In this document: positions 1 through 8,760 of the stretch, piece after piece
Layout of the letters: every line of letters begins with the position of its first letter
Numbering within the stretch: the first letter of the stretch is position 1
DNA from: Rothia santali
GTDB taxonomy: Bacteria > Actinomycetota > Actinomycetes > Actinomycetales > Micrococcaceae
Reading direction: 5' to 3'
NCBI RefSeq assembly: GCF_024199905.1
Contig: NZ_JANAFB010000007.1
Location: 1 to 64,000 of the forward strand
DNA: 64,000 nucleotides
Translations under genes and position numbers: made by a program
The notes under the pieces: generated by a model
What the model was told of the DNA's origin: nothing
The model's input: only the letters and a program-made list of their open reading frames with translations
The model's database searches: none

Positions 1-1
1 C

Positions 2-466
2 GTGGCCGACGACCGGCGGCTGGTCAGGGCGGTCGAGGTGCACCGCCTCACCGGCCGGCCGTTCGCCTCCTTCATGCCCCGCCGCGAGTACGCGCGCCCG
101 GCCGTGCAGATCGGCCTCGACGGCCCGCGCCCCGAGCTGCACGGGCGCCTCGAGCGCCGCGTCCACCGGATGGTGGAGCGTGGCCTGCTCGAGGAGGTCG
201 CCGCGCTCGACGCCGTCGGGCTCCGGCGCGGCCGCACCGCCTCGCGCGCGCTGGGCTACCGCCAGTTCCTCGAGGTCTTGGACGGGACCAGCACGGTCCA
301 GGCCGCCGCCGAGGGCACGGTGGTGGCCACGCGCCAGTTCGCCAAGCGCCAGGTCACCTGGTTCGCCGCCGACCCGAGGGTGGCCTGGATCGACTTCCGC
401 GAGGACCCGGGGGAGCAGCTGCGCCGGGCCCTGGGCCTGATCCGGGAGTCCGAGCGCCGTACGTGA
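2..466 (+). CDS. miaA: tRNA dimethylallyltransferase MiaA, C-terminal part (5' end outside window)
   Basis: MiaA transfers a dimethylallyl group to N6 of A37 in tRNAs that read UNN codons. Only about the last 154 residues are present because the gene enters from the left edge, so the GTG at position 2 is not the true start. The stretch ALGYRQF followed by [12 protein letters not shown] is the conserved C-terminal part of the family, where the Arg/Lys-rich segment contacts tRNA. The product ends with the usual short tail after a predicted strand (VAWIDF). dapF follows at once, the same miaA-dapF order as in mycobacteria and Arthrobacter relatives. Confidence 0.93.
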   Translation: MADDRRLVRAVEVHRLTGRPFASFMPRREYARPAVQIGLDGPRPELHGRLERRVHRMVERGLLEEVAALDAVGLRRGRTASRALGYRQFLEVLDGTSTVQAAAEGTVVATRQFAKRQVTWFAADPRVAWIDFREDPGEQLRRALGLIRESERRT

Positions 467-485
467 CGGTCACCCGGGCCGCGGC

Positions 486-491
486 TAGAAT
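486..491 (+). promoter_or_regulatory. -10 element of a leaderless dapF promoter
   Basis: TAGAAT lies 7 nt upstream of the dapF GTG with no Shine-Dalgarno between them. Transcription would begin at or next to the start codon, so the message is probably leaderless. The element sits just after the miaA stop, which lets dapF be transcribed separately from miaA. Confidence 0.6.
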
Positions 492-498
492 CACGAGG

Positions 499-1494
499 GT
501 GACTTCAACGCAGCCCCAGACCCCGCCCGCGTCCACCGACGACGCCGCCGCCCCCCGCGCGTCGGCCGCCCCCGCCGCCTCGCCCTGGGGCGAGCTGGCC
601 GGCGTCGAGCTGACCAAGGGCCACGGCACGGGCAACGACTTCGTCCTGCTGACCGACCCCGAGGCGGGGCTCCCGCTCGAGGCAGACCTCGTGGCGGCGG
701 TCTGCGACCGGCACCGCGGCATCGGCGCCGACGGCCTGATCCGCGCGGTGCGCTCCGCGAGCCTGCCGGAGGGGCGCGAGCTGCTGGCGGGCGCCCCGGG
801 AGCGGAGTGGTTCATGGACTACCGCAATGCCGACGGCTCGATCTCGGAGATGTGCGGCAACGGCGTGCGCGTCTTCGTCCACTACCTGCTCTCCCGCGGC
901 CTCACCGAGCTCGACGCGGACGGACGCCTGACGATCGGGACCCGCGGCGGGGCCAAGACTGTGGCGCGGACCGAGACGGGGTACGCCGTGGACATGGGGC
1001 CCTGGGGGTTCATCCACGGCGACGAGGCCCGGGACAACGGCAGCGACTCGACCGTGACCGCCCGCGGCCTGCGGACCCCGCGCCCGGCGCTGTCGATCTC
1101 GATGGGCAATCCCCACACCGTGGTGGCGCTCGCGGGGGAGGCGAAGCTGGAGAAGCTCGGTCTCACCGAGGCGCCCGGGGTCCGGCCGACGCCGCCCCAC
1201 GGCACCAACGTGGAGTTCGTGGTCCCGGTCGAGTCGGATGGGGACGAGTCGGTGGGCGGCATCGCGATGCGGGTGCACGAGCGCGGCGTGGGGGAGACCC
1301 AGTCCTGCGGCACCGGCGCCTGCGCGGCGGCTGCCGCGACCCGCTTCTGGGCGGGGGATGACGCACCGGACGAGTGGGTCATCGAGGTGCCGGGCGGCAC
1401 GCTCGGCGCCACCTTCGTCCTCGGCCCGGACGAGCTCGAGCACGTAGTGCTCTCGGGGCCCGCGACCCTCGTCGGGCGCGTGGTCCTCGACTGA
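499..1494 (+). CDS. dapF: Diaminopimelate epimerase
   Basis: DapF interconverts LL- and meso-diaminopimelate, the last step before lysine and peptidoglycan precursors. It is a PLP-independent cytosolic epimerase. The two catalytic cysteines are visible in MCGNGVRVF (first half) and SCGTGACAA (second half), and the N-terminal KGHGTGNDFVL motif is typical. The GTG at 499 (331 aa) is preferred over an in-frame GTG 12 codons upstream because a -10 hexamer ends 7 nt before it. The first 30 residues are Pro/Ala/Thr-rich and precede the fold (GVELTKGHGTGND), a common actinobacterial extension. It follows miaA directly. Confidence 0.95.
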   Translation: MTSTQPQTPPASTDDAAAPRASAAPAASPWGELAGVELTKGHGTGNDFVLLTDPEAGLPLEADLVAAVCDRHRGIGADGLIRAVRSASLPEGRELLAGAPGAEWFMDYRNADGSISEMCGNGVRVFVHYLLSRGLTELDADGRLTIGTRGGAKTVARTETGYAVDMGPWGFIHGDEARDNGSDSTVTARGLRTPRPALSISMGNPHTVVALAGEAKLEKLGLTEAPGVRPTPPHGTNVEFVVPVESDGDESVGGIAMRVHERGVGETQSCGTGACAAAAATRFWAGDDAPDEWVIEVPGGTLGATFVLGPDELEHVVLSGPATLVGRVVLD

Positions 1495-1587
1495 ACCGGC
1501 CCGTCGGTCTCGCGCGACGTGCTCCGCCACGTGACAGCCAGCCCTCCTGGGCGGCGGAGCCAGGTCGCACGAGGGCCACGCTCGCCT

Positions 1588-4461
1588 TCAGCTCAGTGCC
1601 TCGGCCAGCAGCTCCAGGACATGGCGGTAGGGTCTCCCAGTGGCCCGCGTCATGCCGATCTCGCACGTCCGGTTCGCGGCGACGTGTGCCTCGGACCCCA
1701 GCCTCTTCACGTCGGCGGCCTCCGCCTCGGTGGCCGAGGCTGTGAGCTCCGGGTGGAGCATCCCACGATCCCCGGCGAAGGCGCAGCAGCCCCATGAATC
1801 GGGCACGTGCACCTCTTCCGCGACCGCCCCGGCCACCTGTTCCACGGCACCATTCAGCTTCATCCGGGTGGAGGAGCAGGTCGGATGAATCGTTACCGAG
1901 CGCAGGAGCCTCCTCCCCGTGGCAGGGAGCTCGCCCGCCTCGACGAGGAGCGGCAGGACCCGCTCGGCGGTGAAGGCCACGACGTCGATCACACGGATCG
2001 GCCGCTCCAGGCCGGCCTCGCCCTTCGTTCCCTCCGCGGAACGAAGCATCTCGGCCAGTCCCTCGGTGCAGGAGCTAGCGTCGGAGACGACGGGCAGGCG
2101 CCCGCCCTCGGTGGAAGCCGCCAGGGCGTCGAGCACCCTGCGGCGCATCTGCGCGTACCCTTCCCGGTAGCCCTTGGACTTCCAGGGAGTCGCGCAGCAC
2201 AGCGATCCGATGCCCTCCGGCGTTCTGATCGGGACGCCGGCTCGCTCGCAGAGGGCTCCGAAGGCTCGGCCCACCCCGGAGCCGCCCTCGACGGGGGCGA
2301 ACAGGGTGGTCGTGCAGCTCGGAAACCACACCGCCTCGGCCGCCGGGTCCTCGACCCGGTCGCGCGGCCGCCCGCCCGCAGGGAGGTCGGCCGTATAGCG
2401 CGGGACGGTCTCCGCACCCAGGACGCCGCGGGCCAGGTCGGTGGCGAGACGGGGCAGGACGGGCGGCACAGCGTCGGCGGCGCTGAGTGCCAGCCCGCCG
2501 CCGCGGCTGACGCCCCGCCAGGACTTGGCCGCCGCGAGCCATACCTTCTCCTCCACCCGGCTCGCCTCCTCCGCTCGCAGGCGGCGCACCAGATCTCCGG
2601 TGTTGATGAGGACGGGGCAGGATGTCTGGCACATGCCGTCCACCGCACAGGTCTGCACCCCGTCGTAGGCGTACTCGCGTCTGAGGGTCCGAGCCAGCTC
2701 ATGGTCCCCCTGGGCCTCGGCACGGGCCGTCTCGCGGCGCAGGACGATCCGGTCTCGCGGCGTCAGGGTGAGGTCCTTGCTGGGACAGACCGGTTCGCAG
2801 TATCCGCACTCGACGCAACGGTCGACCTCCTCCTCCACCGGCGGGGCGACTTTGAGGTCCCTGAGATGGGCATCCGGATCCTCGGAGAGCAGGACGCCGG
2901 GGTTGAGGAGGCGGTTCGGGTCCACAAGGCGCTTGACCCGCCGCATGACCTCGTACAGATCGGCTCCCACCTGGCGCTCCACGAAGGGGGCCATGATGCG
3001 TCCGGTGCCGTGCTCGGCCTTCAGCGTGCCGCCCTGGGCGAGGACCAGCTCCACCATCTCCTCGGTGAACTGCGCATAGCGGCGCAGGTGGGAAAAGTCC
3101 TGCGGATTCGGATCATCGCCGAATTCCTCGGTGATCATGAAGTGGATGTTGCCGTCCTTGGCGTGCCCGAAGATGACGGCATCGGCGTATCCGTGCCGAT
3201 TGAACAGCTCGATGAGCTGCGAGCAGGTGGCCCCTAGCCGCTTCACCGGGACGGCGATGTCCTCCAGCAGCGCCGTGGTCCCCGGGGGCCTGTTGCCGGC
3301 CACGGCCGCGAAGAGCACCTTGCGCGTGTGCCACAGAGCGGCTCGCCGGGCGGGATCGGTGGTGAACGCGGCGGCCGCATGGAGGTCCAGACGGGACCAG
3401 AGCGGTTCCGCGGCGCGCAGGCGCTCCTCGAGGAGGCCCTCGTCTCCCTCTTGGAACTCGACCAGCAGGGAGCATTGCTCTGCCACCTCCAGGGAGGAGA
3501 TCTCCTCGGGGCAGTCCGGGTCCCTCTGTGCCACGCGCAGGCTCGTAGCATCCATCAGTTCCACCGTGGCGGGGCCGCAGGCGATCAGGTCCGGGAGGCA
3601 GGCGGTCGCCGCCGCCAAGTCGGGGAAGACCAGCAGGGCGGTGGCGGCGTAGGGTCTGATCGGGATGGTGCGGAAGACCGCCTCCGCCACGAAGGCCAGG
3701 GTGCCCTCGCTACCGACCACGAGGTGCTCCAGGATCCTCACCGGATCGGTGTGGTCCAGGAAGGAGTTCAGACCGTATCCCATCGTGTTCTTGATGGAGT
3801 GCAGCCTGCGCAGGGTCTCCGCGCTGCGGGAGTCGGCGCGCAGCTCGTCGCGGATCCGGGCGAGCCCCGCGTGCAGCCCGGGCTCCGCCGCGCGCAGGTG
3901 ATCGTCGGCGTCGGCGGCCCCCGTATCCACCACGGTGCCGGAGGGTAGGACCAGCACGGCCGACTCCAGGGTGCGGTAGGTGTTCGCCTCGATGCCGCAG
4001 GCCATACCGGAGGAGTTGTTGGCCACCACGCCGCCGATAGTGCACGCTATCTCGCTGGCGGGGTCGGGGCCCAGCTTGGTGCCGTGTCGCCGCAGGCGGG
4101 CGTTGACCGCGCGCACCACGGCTCCGGGGCCGCAGCGGACCCGGGCACCGTCGTCGAGGACTTCGATGCTGCGGAAGGCCTTGCGCGTGTCGAGCAGGAC
4201 GGCGTCGGTGACGCTCTGGCCGGAAAGGCTGGTGCCCCCGGAGCGGAAGGTGACGGTGAAGCCTTGTCGCCGTGCTGCGGTGAGCAGGGCGCCGACCTCC
4301 TCGGCGCTGGTGGGCGTCGCGACGGCCTGCGGGGTGAGCAGGTAGTGCGAGGCGTCGTGGGCGAAGGCCAGCCGGTCCGCCGCACGGACACCGACGTTCT
4401 CGACGACGGCGCGCAGCGCCTCAATCAGACTTTCGTCGACCTCTGGCAACAGTGCGCTCAT
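1588..4461 (-). CDS. FAD-binding and Fe-S protein, D-lactate/2-hydroxyacid dehydrogenase-like
   Basis: A 957-aa fusion of a GlcD/D-LDH-type flavoprotein with a GlcF-like iron-sulfur part. The N-terminal half has the PCMH-type FAD domain (TFRSGGTSLSGQS, IGGVVANNSSGM) and then the FAD-oxidase C-terminal domain (GHAKDGNIHFM, EHGTGRIMAPF). Around residues 547-560 lies a ferredoxin-type CVECGYCEPVCP, and near 604 a second cluster CAVDGMCQTSCP. The C-terminal third carries CCG-type cysteine motifs (FPSCTTT, LCCATPW, HPTCSSTRM, WGCCAFAGD) as in GlcF and heterodisulfide reductase proteins. Relatives oxidise D-lactate, glycolate or D-2-hydroxyglutarate and pass electrons to quinones; the substrate here is unknown. 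The start has a strong AGGAGGAG. It is the last gene of a leftward three-gene operon. Confidence 0.85.
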   Translation of the reverse strand: MSALLPEVDESLIEALRAVVENVGVRAADRLAFAHDASHYLLTPQAVATPTSAEEVGALLTAARRQGFTVTFRSGGTSLSGQSVTDAVLLDTRKAFRSIEVLDDGARVRCGPGAVVRAVNARLRRHGTKLGPDPASEIACTIGGVVANNSSGMACGIEANTYRTLESAVLVLPSGTVVDTGAADADDHLRAAEPGLHAGLARIRDELRADSRSAETLRRLHSIKNTMGYGLNSFLDHTDPVRILEHLVVGSEGTLAFVAEAVFRTIPIRPYAATALLVFPDLAAATACLPDLIACGPATVELMDATSLRVAQRDPDCPEEISSLEVAEQCSLLVEFQEGDEGLLEERLRAAEPLWSRLDLHAAAAFTTDPARRAALWHTRKVLFAAVAGNRPPGTTALLEDIAVPVKRLGATCSQLIELFNRHGYADAVIFGHAKDGNIHFMITEEFGDDPNPQDFSHLRRYAQFTEEMVELVLAQGGTLKAEHGTGRIMAPFVERQVGADLYEVMRRVKRLVDPNRLLNPGVLLSEDPDAHLRDLKVAPPVEEEVDRCVECGYCEPVCPSKDLTLTPRDRIVLRRETARAEAQGDHELARTLRREYAYDGVQTCAVDGMCQTSCPVLINTGDLVRRLRAEEASRVEEKVWLAAAKSWRGVSRGGGLALSAADAVPPVLPRLATDLARGVLGAETVPRYTADLPAGGRPRDRVEDPAAEAVWFPSCTTTLFAPVEGGSGVGRAFGALCERAGVPIRTPEGIGSLCCATPWKSKGYREGYAQMRRRVLDALAASTEGGRLPVVSDASSCTEGLAEMLRSAEGTKGEAGLERPIRVIDVVAFTAERVLPLLVEAGELPATGRRLLRSVTIHPTCSSTRMKLNGAVEQVAGAVAEEVHVPDSWGCCAFAGDRGMLHPELTASATEAEAADVKRLGSEAHVAANRTCEIGMTRATGRPYRHVLELLAEALS

Positions 4462-4566
4462 CTTCTCCTCCTCGAGCTGATGCGGGCGGCTTCCGTTCCG
4501 ATGCTAGAGGGGCCGGTGCCCGCCGGAGGAAGATCGCCTCCACACCTCGCCCCTCGTCCGGCGGGC

Positions 4567-6168
4567 TCAGATCCCTCCGGATCGGAGCTGACCGGCGATG
4601 TACTCAGCCTGCCGGATCGCCAGCGCGACGATCGTCAGGGTCGGGTTGGCGGCCGCCCCCGTAGTGAAGACCGAGCCATCGGAGATGAACAGGTTCGGCA
4701 CGTCGTGCGCACGTCCCCAACCGTCTACCACGCCGTCCTCCGGTTGCTTGCTCATCCGGGCGGTGCCCAGGTTATGGGTCGAAGGATAGGGCGGCGTCCG
4801 GTGGGTCGAGGTTGCCCCCACCGCCCCGAAGACCTTCTCCCCGGAGGCGTAGCCGTGCTCGCGCATGGCGACGTCGTTGGGATGGTCGTCAAAATGAACA
4901 TTCGGCACGGGGAGACCGTTCTCGTCCTTAACCGTGGTGTTGAGGGAGACCCTGTTGTCCTCCTGCGGCATGTCCTCGCCGACCACCCACATGCCGGCTG
5001 TGTTGAGGTACCTGTCCAGCAGGGCGGTGAAATCCGGACCCCAGGAGCCGGGGTCGGCGAAGGCCGCCATGAAAGCCGGACCAAGGGAGATGGTCTCCAT
5101 GTAGTAACCGCCGACGAAGCCGCGGTCCGGATCGTGGAGGGACTCGTCGGCGATCAGCCCGGCCATCGTCTCCCCGCGGTACATGCGCACGGGCTTCTCG
5201 AAGTGCCCCCAGACAGTGCCGGTGGTGTGTCGCATGTAGTTCCGCCCCACCTGGCCCGAGGAGTTCGCCAGGCCCTGGGGGAAGCTGGGGGTGCCGGAGA
5301 GCAGCAGCAGCCTCGGTGTCTCCACGGAGTTCGCCGCAAGGCACACCGTCGCGGCGGCCTGCCGGTGCAGGTTCCCCTCCGCGTCCAGGTAGAGGACGGC
5401 GTCGGCGCGGCCCTCGGCGTCGTGCGTGATCTGGACGGCCTGGGACTCCGGGCGCAGGTCAAGCAGCCCCGTCGCAGCGGCACGCGGGATCTCCCGCACC
5501 AGGGTGGACCATTTGGAGCCGTTCTTGTCCCCCTGGAAGTTGAAGCCGTCCTGGATGGAGGCCGGGCGGCCATCGTACTCCTCGGCGTTGGTGGCGTACG
5601 GGCCAGTAGCGTAGAACCTGTAGCCGACCTTCTCGGCGCCGGCCGCGAAGACTTTGTAGTTGTTGTTGGCCGGCAGCGGCTTGCGCCCATGGACGTGGGT
5701 GGAGCCCATCGCCTTTTCCGCACGGTCGTAGTACGGGGCGAGATCCTCCAAGCCGATCGGCCAGTCTAGGAGATTGGCGCCCTCGATCCGGCCGTAGGTG
5801 CCCCGGGCCTTGAATTCGTGCGCCTTGAACCGGGGAGTGGCCCCGGACCAGTGGGTGGTGGTGCCGCCGACCGCCTTGACGATCCAGGCGGGAAGGTTGG
5901 GGAAGTCCCGCGCGATCCGCCAGGAGCCGGAGGTGGTCCGCGGATCCAGCCAAGCCATCTGGTTGAAGGCCTCCCACTCGTCGTTGACGTAGTCTTCGTG
6001 GGTCAGGTGCGGGCCCGCCTCCAGGACGACGACGGGGATGCCCCGGGCCGTGAGCTCATACGCGAGGGTCCCGCCGCCGGCGCCGGAGCCTATGATGACA
6101 ACGGCCTCCTCCTCGACGGGCACGCTGTAGCCGGTGGTGCTCCGGCCGGGCTGGGTCTGATCGGTCAT
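4567..6168 (-). CDS. GMC family oxidoreductase, gluconate dehydrogenase-like flavoprotein subunit
   Basis: A 533-aa FAD-dependent oxidoreductase of the glucose-methanol-choline family. The Rossmann motif GSGAGGGTLAYEL is near residue 28, a FAD-contact stretch GGTTTHWSG near 100, the conserved catalytic-region histidine is in STHNLGTARM, and the C-terminal NPTLTIVALAIR motif closes the FAD site. The best family match is the large subunit of gluconate/2-ketogluconate/sorbitol-type dehydrogenases, supported by the subunit-3-like gene just upstream. That gene's TGA overlaps this ATG (TGATG), so translation is probably coupled. A GTG one codon upstream is an alternative start. No twin-arginine or Sec signal is evident, and no cytochrome c subunit is encoded nearby, so localisation and electron acceptor are open. 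Confidence 0.85.
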   Translation of the reverse strand: MTDQTQPGRSTTGYSVPVEEEAVVIIGSGAGGGTLAYELTARGIPVVVLEAGPHLTHEDYVNDEWEAFNQMAWLDPRTTSGSWRIARDFPNLPAWIVKAVGGTTTHWSGATPRFKAHEFKARGTYGRIEGANLLDWPIGLEDLAPYYDRAEKAMGSTHVHGRKPLPANNNYKVFAAGAEKVGYRFYATGPYATNAEEYDGRPASIQDGFNFQGDKNGSKWSTLVREIPRAAATGLLDLRPESQAVQITHDAEGRADAVLYLDAEGNLHRQAAATVCLAANSVETPRLLLLSGTPSFPQGLANSSGQVGRNYMRHTTGTVWGHFEKPVRMYRGETMAGLIADESLHDPDRGFVGGYYMETISLGPAFMAAFADPGSWGPDFTALLDRYLNTAGMWVVGEDMPQEDNRVSLNTTVKDENGLPVPNVHFDDHPNDVAMREHGYASGEKVFGAVGATSTHRTPPYPSTHNLGTARMSKQPEDGVVDGWGRAHDVPNLFISDGSVFTTGAAANPTLTIVALAIRQAEYIAGQLRSGGI

Positions 6169-6746
6169 CACTTCTTCACCTCTTCCATGTCGGATGCGGT
6201 CGCTCCGGGCTGATTTACCGAGTCCGCCGGCGGAGTCGGGCCGCCCGGGGGCAGCGGGGCCGCGCCAGCAGCGATCTCCGGTGGCACGGCGTCGGACGGG
6301 AACTCGATCCGAGGCTCCGGCAGCCAGTCGAGGTCGTCGAACCCGCGGTGGAGGTAGCCGCCCTGGTCGAATGAGGCGCCTTCGTAGCCCAGCGAACTCC
6401 AGACCTCGGCGTCGTCGTAGAGGTTCAGGACAGCGGTGCGGCGGACGAAGCCGAAGAACTCGGTGCCCTCCACCCGCCGCAGGGTCCGCAGCGCCGCGTC
6501 GTCGTCCAGCTCGCGGTAGTCCCCTCCCGCGAGCTGGTTGAGCGAGAGCAGTCCCTGGGAGAGGGCGACGCGGAACCAGGTCTCAGCCTCAGCCTCAGCG
6601 AGGATCCGATCTGCGGTGCGCTCGTAGGGGCCGTCGGGCACGCAAGTGTGCGGAAAGGCGACGCGCAGGACGCGGATGAGGGTCTCGCGGGCCTCGTCGG
6701 TCATCTGGACGGCGTTGAGCGAGGGGTACTTGGCGGGGAACGCCAT
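6168..6746 (-). CDS. Gluconate 2-dehydrogenase subunit 3-like protein
   Basis: 192 residues, resembling the small (gamma) subunit of membrane-bound gluconate dehydrogenases, usually needed for maturation or export of the flavoprotein subunit. Recognised by an all-alpha region beginning MTDEARETLIRVLRVAFPH, the LYDDAEVWSSLGYEGASFDQGGYLHRGFDDL-type block (seen around residues 115-145) and its position directly before a GMC partner. The chosen ATG has AAGGAG at good spacing; a longer in-frame ORF reaching upstream to 6914 would run through the regulatory region and is not favoured. Unlike many family members it shows no N-terminal twin-arginine signal. The C-terminal 40 residues are Pro/Ala-rich and look disordered. 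Confidence 0.75.
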   Translation of the reverse strand: MAFPAKYPSLNAVQMTDEARETLIRVLRVAFPHTCVPDGPYERTADRILAEAEAETWFRVALSQGLLSLNQLAGGDYRELDDDAALRTLRRVEGTEFFGFVRRTAVLNLYDDAEVWSSLGYEGASFDQGGYLHRGFDDLDWLPEPRIEFPSDAVPPEIAAGAAPLPPGGPTPPADSVNQPGATASDMEEVKK

Positions 6747-6907
6747 GGTGGCTCTCCTTCGGCTGATCTCCATCGATCTGGCGGGTGACGATAGGCAGGA
6801 TGCCGCGGGCACTCCTGCGGAGGTGCCCGTGGCCGGCGTCCGCCGTGGATCCGTCGTCCCGTATAGACACGAGGCTATGTGACCTGAGATACGTCGATCC
6901 ATCGGTA

Positions 6908-6924
6908 TTCTCATGAGATGAGAA
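6908..6924. promoter_or_regulatory. Perfect inverted repeat, candidate IclR-family operator
   Basis: TTCTCAT-GAG-ATGAGAA is a perfect 7-3-7 inverted repeat in the 240-bp divergent intergenic region between the oxidoreductase operon and the IclR gene. Symmetry and location suit an operator for the adjacent regulator. The half-site ATGAGAA recurs at 7827-7833 upstream of the SDR gene. Binding is inferred, not shown. Confidence 0.5.
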
Positions 6925-6986
6925 CTGCGGGCCGGCGAGGGCTGGGAGGGCCGAGAGGTTCAAGGGCGAAGGCGAGGAGGTCCGAG

Positions 6987-7739
6987 ATGGCACAGATCGC
7001 AGTGGTGCAGCGGACGTTCGCCGTCCTGGAGGCGGTGGCCGCCTCGGGTAGCACGAGCGCGAAGGAGGTGGCGGGTCGCCTGGAGATCCCGCTGCCCAGC
7101 GTCTACCGGCACCTGCAAGAGCTCGTGGTCGCCGGCTATCTGGTGCACCTCAAGGAGCAGGGGAGCTTTGAGCTCGGGCCGAAGTGCTTCGACCTCGGCC
7201 TCTCCTTCCGTCAGCGGGTCATCGCGCCTCAGCCCATCCGCCACGCCGCCGACCAGGTGCACCGCTGTCTCGGGGCCGCCGCGTACTTCGCCGTCTACCG
7301 GGGCGAGGACATCGTGCTCACCTACCTCTCTGACTGCGAGAAGCATCCACGGCTGCGCCCGTTGCGTTTCGGCTTTCACGAGGCGGCGCACGCAACGGCC
7401 TTCGGCAAGATCCTGCTGGCCGGCATGGAGCAGGAGCAGCGCGAGGTCTACCTCCGCGCTCGCGGGACCCCTCGGCTCACCCCGCAGACCCTCGTGGATC
7501 CCTCCGGCATCGAAGCCCATCTGGACGAGGTAGCCGCGCGGGGCATCGCCTGGGAGCACGAAGAGTTCCTACCCGGCCAGACCTGCGCGGCCGTGCCCGT
7601 CCGCAACGGCATGGGCATGGCGGTCGCTGCCATCGCGATGAGCATCCACGCTCCCGACGCCGCCCACCGGCACCGGCAGATCGAGACCGTGCTGAGGGAG
7701 CACGCCGGACGCTGCTCGCGCTATCTGCGCATGGGCTGA
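6987..7739 (+). CDS. IclR family transcriptional regulator
   Basis: A 250-aa regulator with the two IclR parts. The N-terminal winged helix-turn-helix covers about residues 5-65 (TFAVLEAVAASG, AKEVAGRLEIPLPSVYRHLQ). The C-terminal effector domain covers about 80-245 (HATAFGKILLAGM, RGIAWEHEEFLPGQTCAAVPV, MSIHAP). The family senses small organic acids and usually controls neighbouring catabolic genes. The start at 6987 has GAGGAGG 8 nt upstream; an earlier in-frame ATG at 6918 lies inside the inverted repeat and would add a basic stretch foreign to the family. It is divergent from the dehydrogenase operon and precedes the SDR gene, so it is the obvious local regulator. Confidence 0.9.
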   Translation: MAQIAVVQRTFAVLEAVAASGSTSAKEVAGRLEIPLPSVYRHLQELVVAGYLVHLKEQGSFELGPKCFDLGLSFRQRVIAPQPIRHAADQVHRCLGAAAYFAVYRGEDIVLTYLSDCEKHPRLRPLRFGFHEAAHATAFGKILLAGMEQEQREVYLRARGTPRLTPQTLVDPSGIEAHLDEVAARGIAWEHEEFLPGQTCAAVPVRNGMGMAVAAIAMSIHAPDAAHRHRQIETVLREHAGRCSRYLRMG

Positions 7740-7833
7740 AACCGCCGGATGGGGTCCAGGCCCGCGGCTCGCGCCACACTGCGCACAGGCTGAGCCGTCC
7801 GAAGGCGGCGGTGCCGTTCTCGCCCCATGAGAA

Positions 7834-7843
7834 GGAACGTTCC
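7834..7843. promoter_or_regulatory. Palindrome upstream of the SDR gene
   Basis: GGAACGTTCC is a perfect 10-bp palindrome preceded by ATGAGAA, the half-site of the 6908-6924 repeat. It lies 64 bp before the SDR start, a sensible place for a second regulator site. Ten-bp GC-containing palindromes can arise by chance, so this is weak. Confidence 0.3.
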
Positions 7844-7907
7844 GCAGCCGGCGGGCACCTGCCCACACTGGTGTCCCACTGCTTCAAGGACGAAGAGGAG
7901 CCTCACC

Positions 7908-8693
7908 ATGAGCAGCACACGGACAGTCGCCGTTGTCACCGGAGCGGCGCGAGGGATCGGCAGGGGGATCGCCGAGCGTCTGGGCGCCGATGGCCATTAC
8001 GTCGTCGCAGCCGACCTTCCCCACATGGCCGATGGCACGGCGGAGACAGTGGAGGGCATCCGGAGGGCAGGAGGGACGGCCACCACCGCGGAGGTGGACG
8101 TGACCGACGAGGACTCCACCCGGGATCTCGTCCAAGCGGCGGTCTCGGCGGGCGGGCGGCTGGACGTCTTCGTCGCCAACGCGGGGATCGCGCAGGTGGA
8201 GGCCCTCGTGGACTACTCGAAGGCGGACTTCGAGCGGATTCTCAACGTCAACGTCACCGGCCTCTTCCTCTCCTACCAGGCGGCGGCGCGGCAGATGATC
8301 GCCCAGGGCGGCGGCGGCAAGATCATCGGCGCCGCTTCCATCGTGGCCTTCCGCCCCTTCGCCCTGCTCTCGCCGTACTCCGCCACCAAGTGGGCGGTCC
8401 GGGGCCTGACGCAGGGCGCCGCGATGGAGTGGGCCGAGCACGGGATCACGGTCAACGCCTACGGCCCCGGCATCGTCGGCACCGCGATGTGGGACCTGAT
8501 CGACGAGAAGCTCGCCGCCGAGCAGGGCCTGGAGAAGGGACAGGCGCTGAAGAAGTACTCGCAGGACATCTTACTGGGCCGTGTCTCCGTGCCCGAGGAC
8601 GTCGCGAGCCTGGTTTCGTATCTGGCCAGCCCGGACTCAGACTACGTCACGGGGCAGACAATGCTCGTCGACGGCGGCATGCAGTTCTCGTGA
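7908..8693 (+). CDS. SDR family oxidoreductase, acetoin/2,3-butanediol dehydrogenase-like
   Basis: A 261-aa classical short-chain dehydrogenase. Visible motifs: cofactor-binding TGAARGIGRGIAE near residue 13, NAGIA near 90, the catalytic Ser region IIGAASIVAF and YSATKWAVRG (Tyr-x3-Lys), and the C-terminal YVTGQTMLVDGGMQF. The stretch NAYGPGIVGTAMWDLID and SYLASPDSDYVTGQ closely resemble BudC-type meso-2,3-butanediol dehydrogenase/diacetyl reductase, so a small diol or hydroxyketone substrate and NAD(H) are likely, but other polyols are possible. The start is set by GAAGAGGAG 7 nt upstream. It probably forms a unit with the following ABM gene and may be controlled by the IclR protein. Confidence 0.85.
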   Translation: MSSTRTVAVVTGAARGIGRGIAERLGADGHYVVAADLPHMADGTAETVEGIRRAGGTATTAEVDVTDEDSTRDLVQAAVSAGGRLDVFVANAGIAQVEALVDYSKADFERILNVNVTGLFLSYQAAARQMIAQGGGGKIIGAASIVAFRPFALLSPYSATKWAVRGLTQGAAMEWAEHGITVNAYGPGIVGTAMWDLIDEKLAAEQGLEKGQALKKYSQDILLGRVSVPEDVASLVSYLASPDSDYVTGQTMLVDGGMQFS

Positions 8694-8760
8694 CCCGCCG
8701 CCCCGGTCGCGCGATTCCCTAGTCCATCCATCCAGTACCCGATCCTCCAGGAGGAGAACC

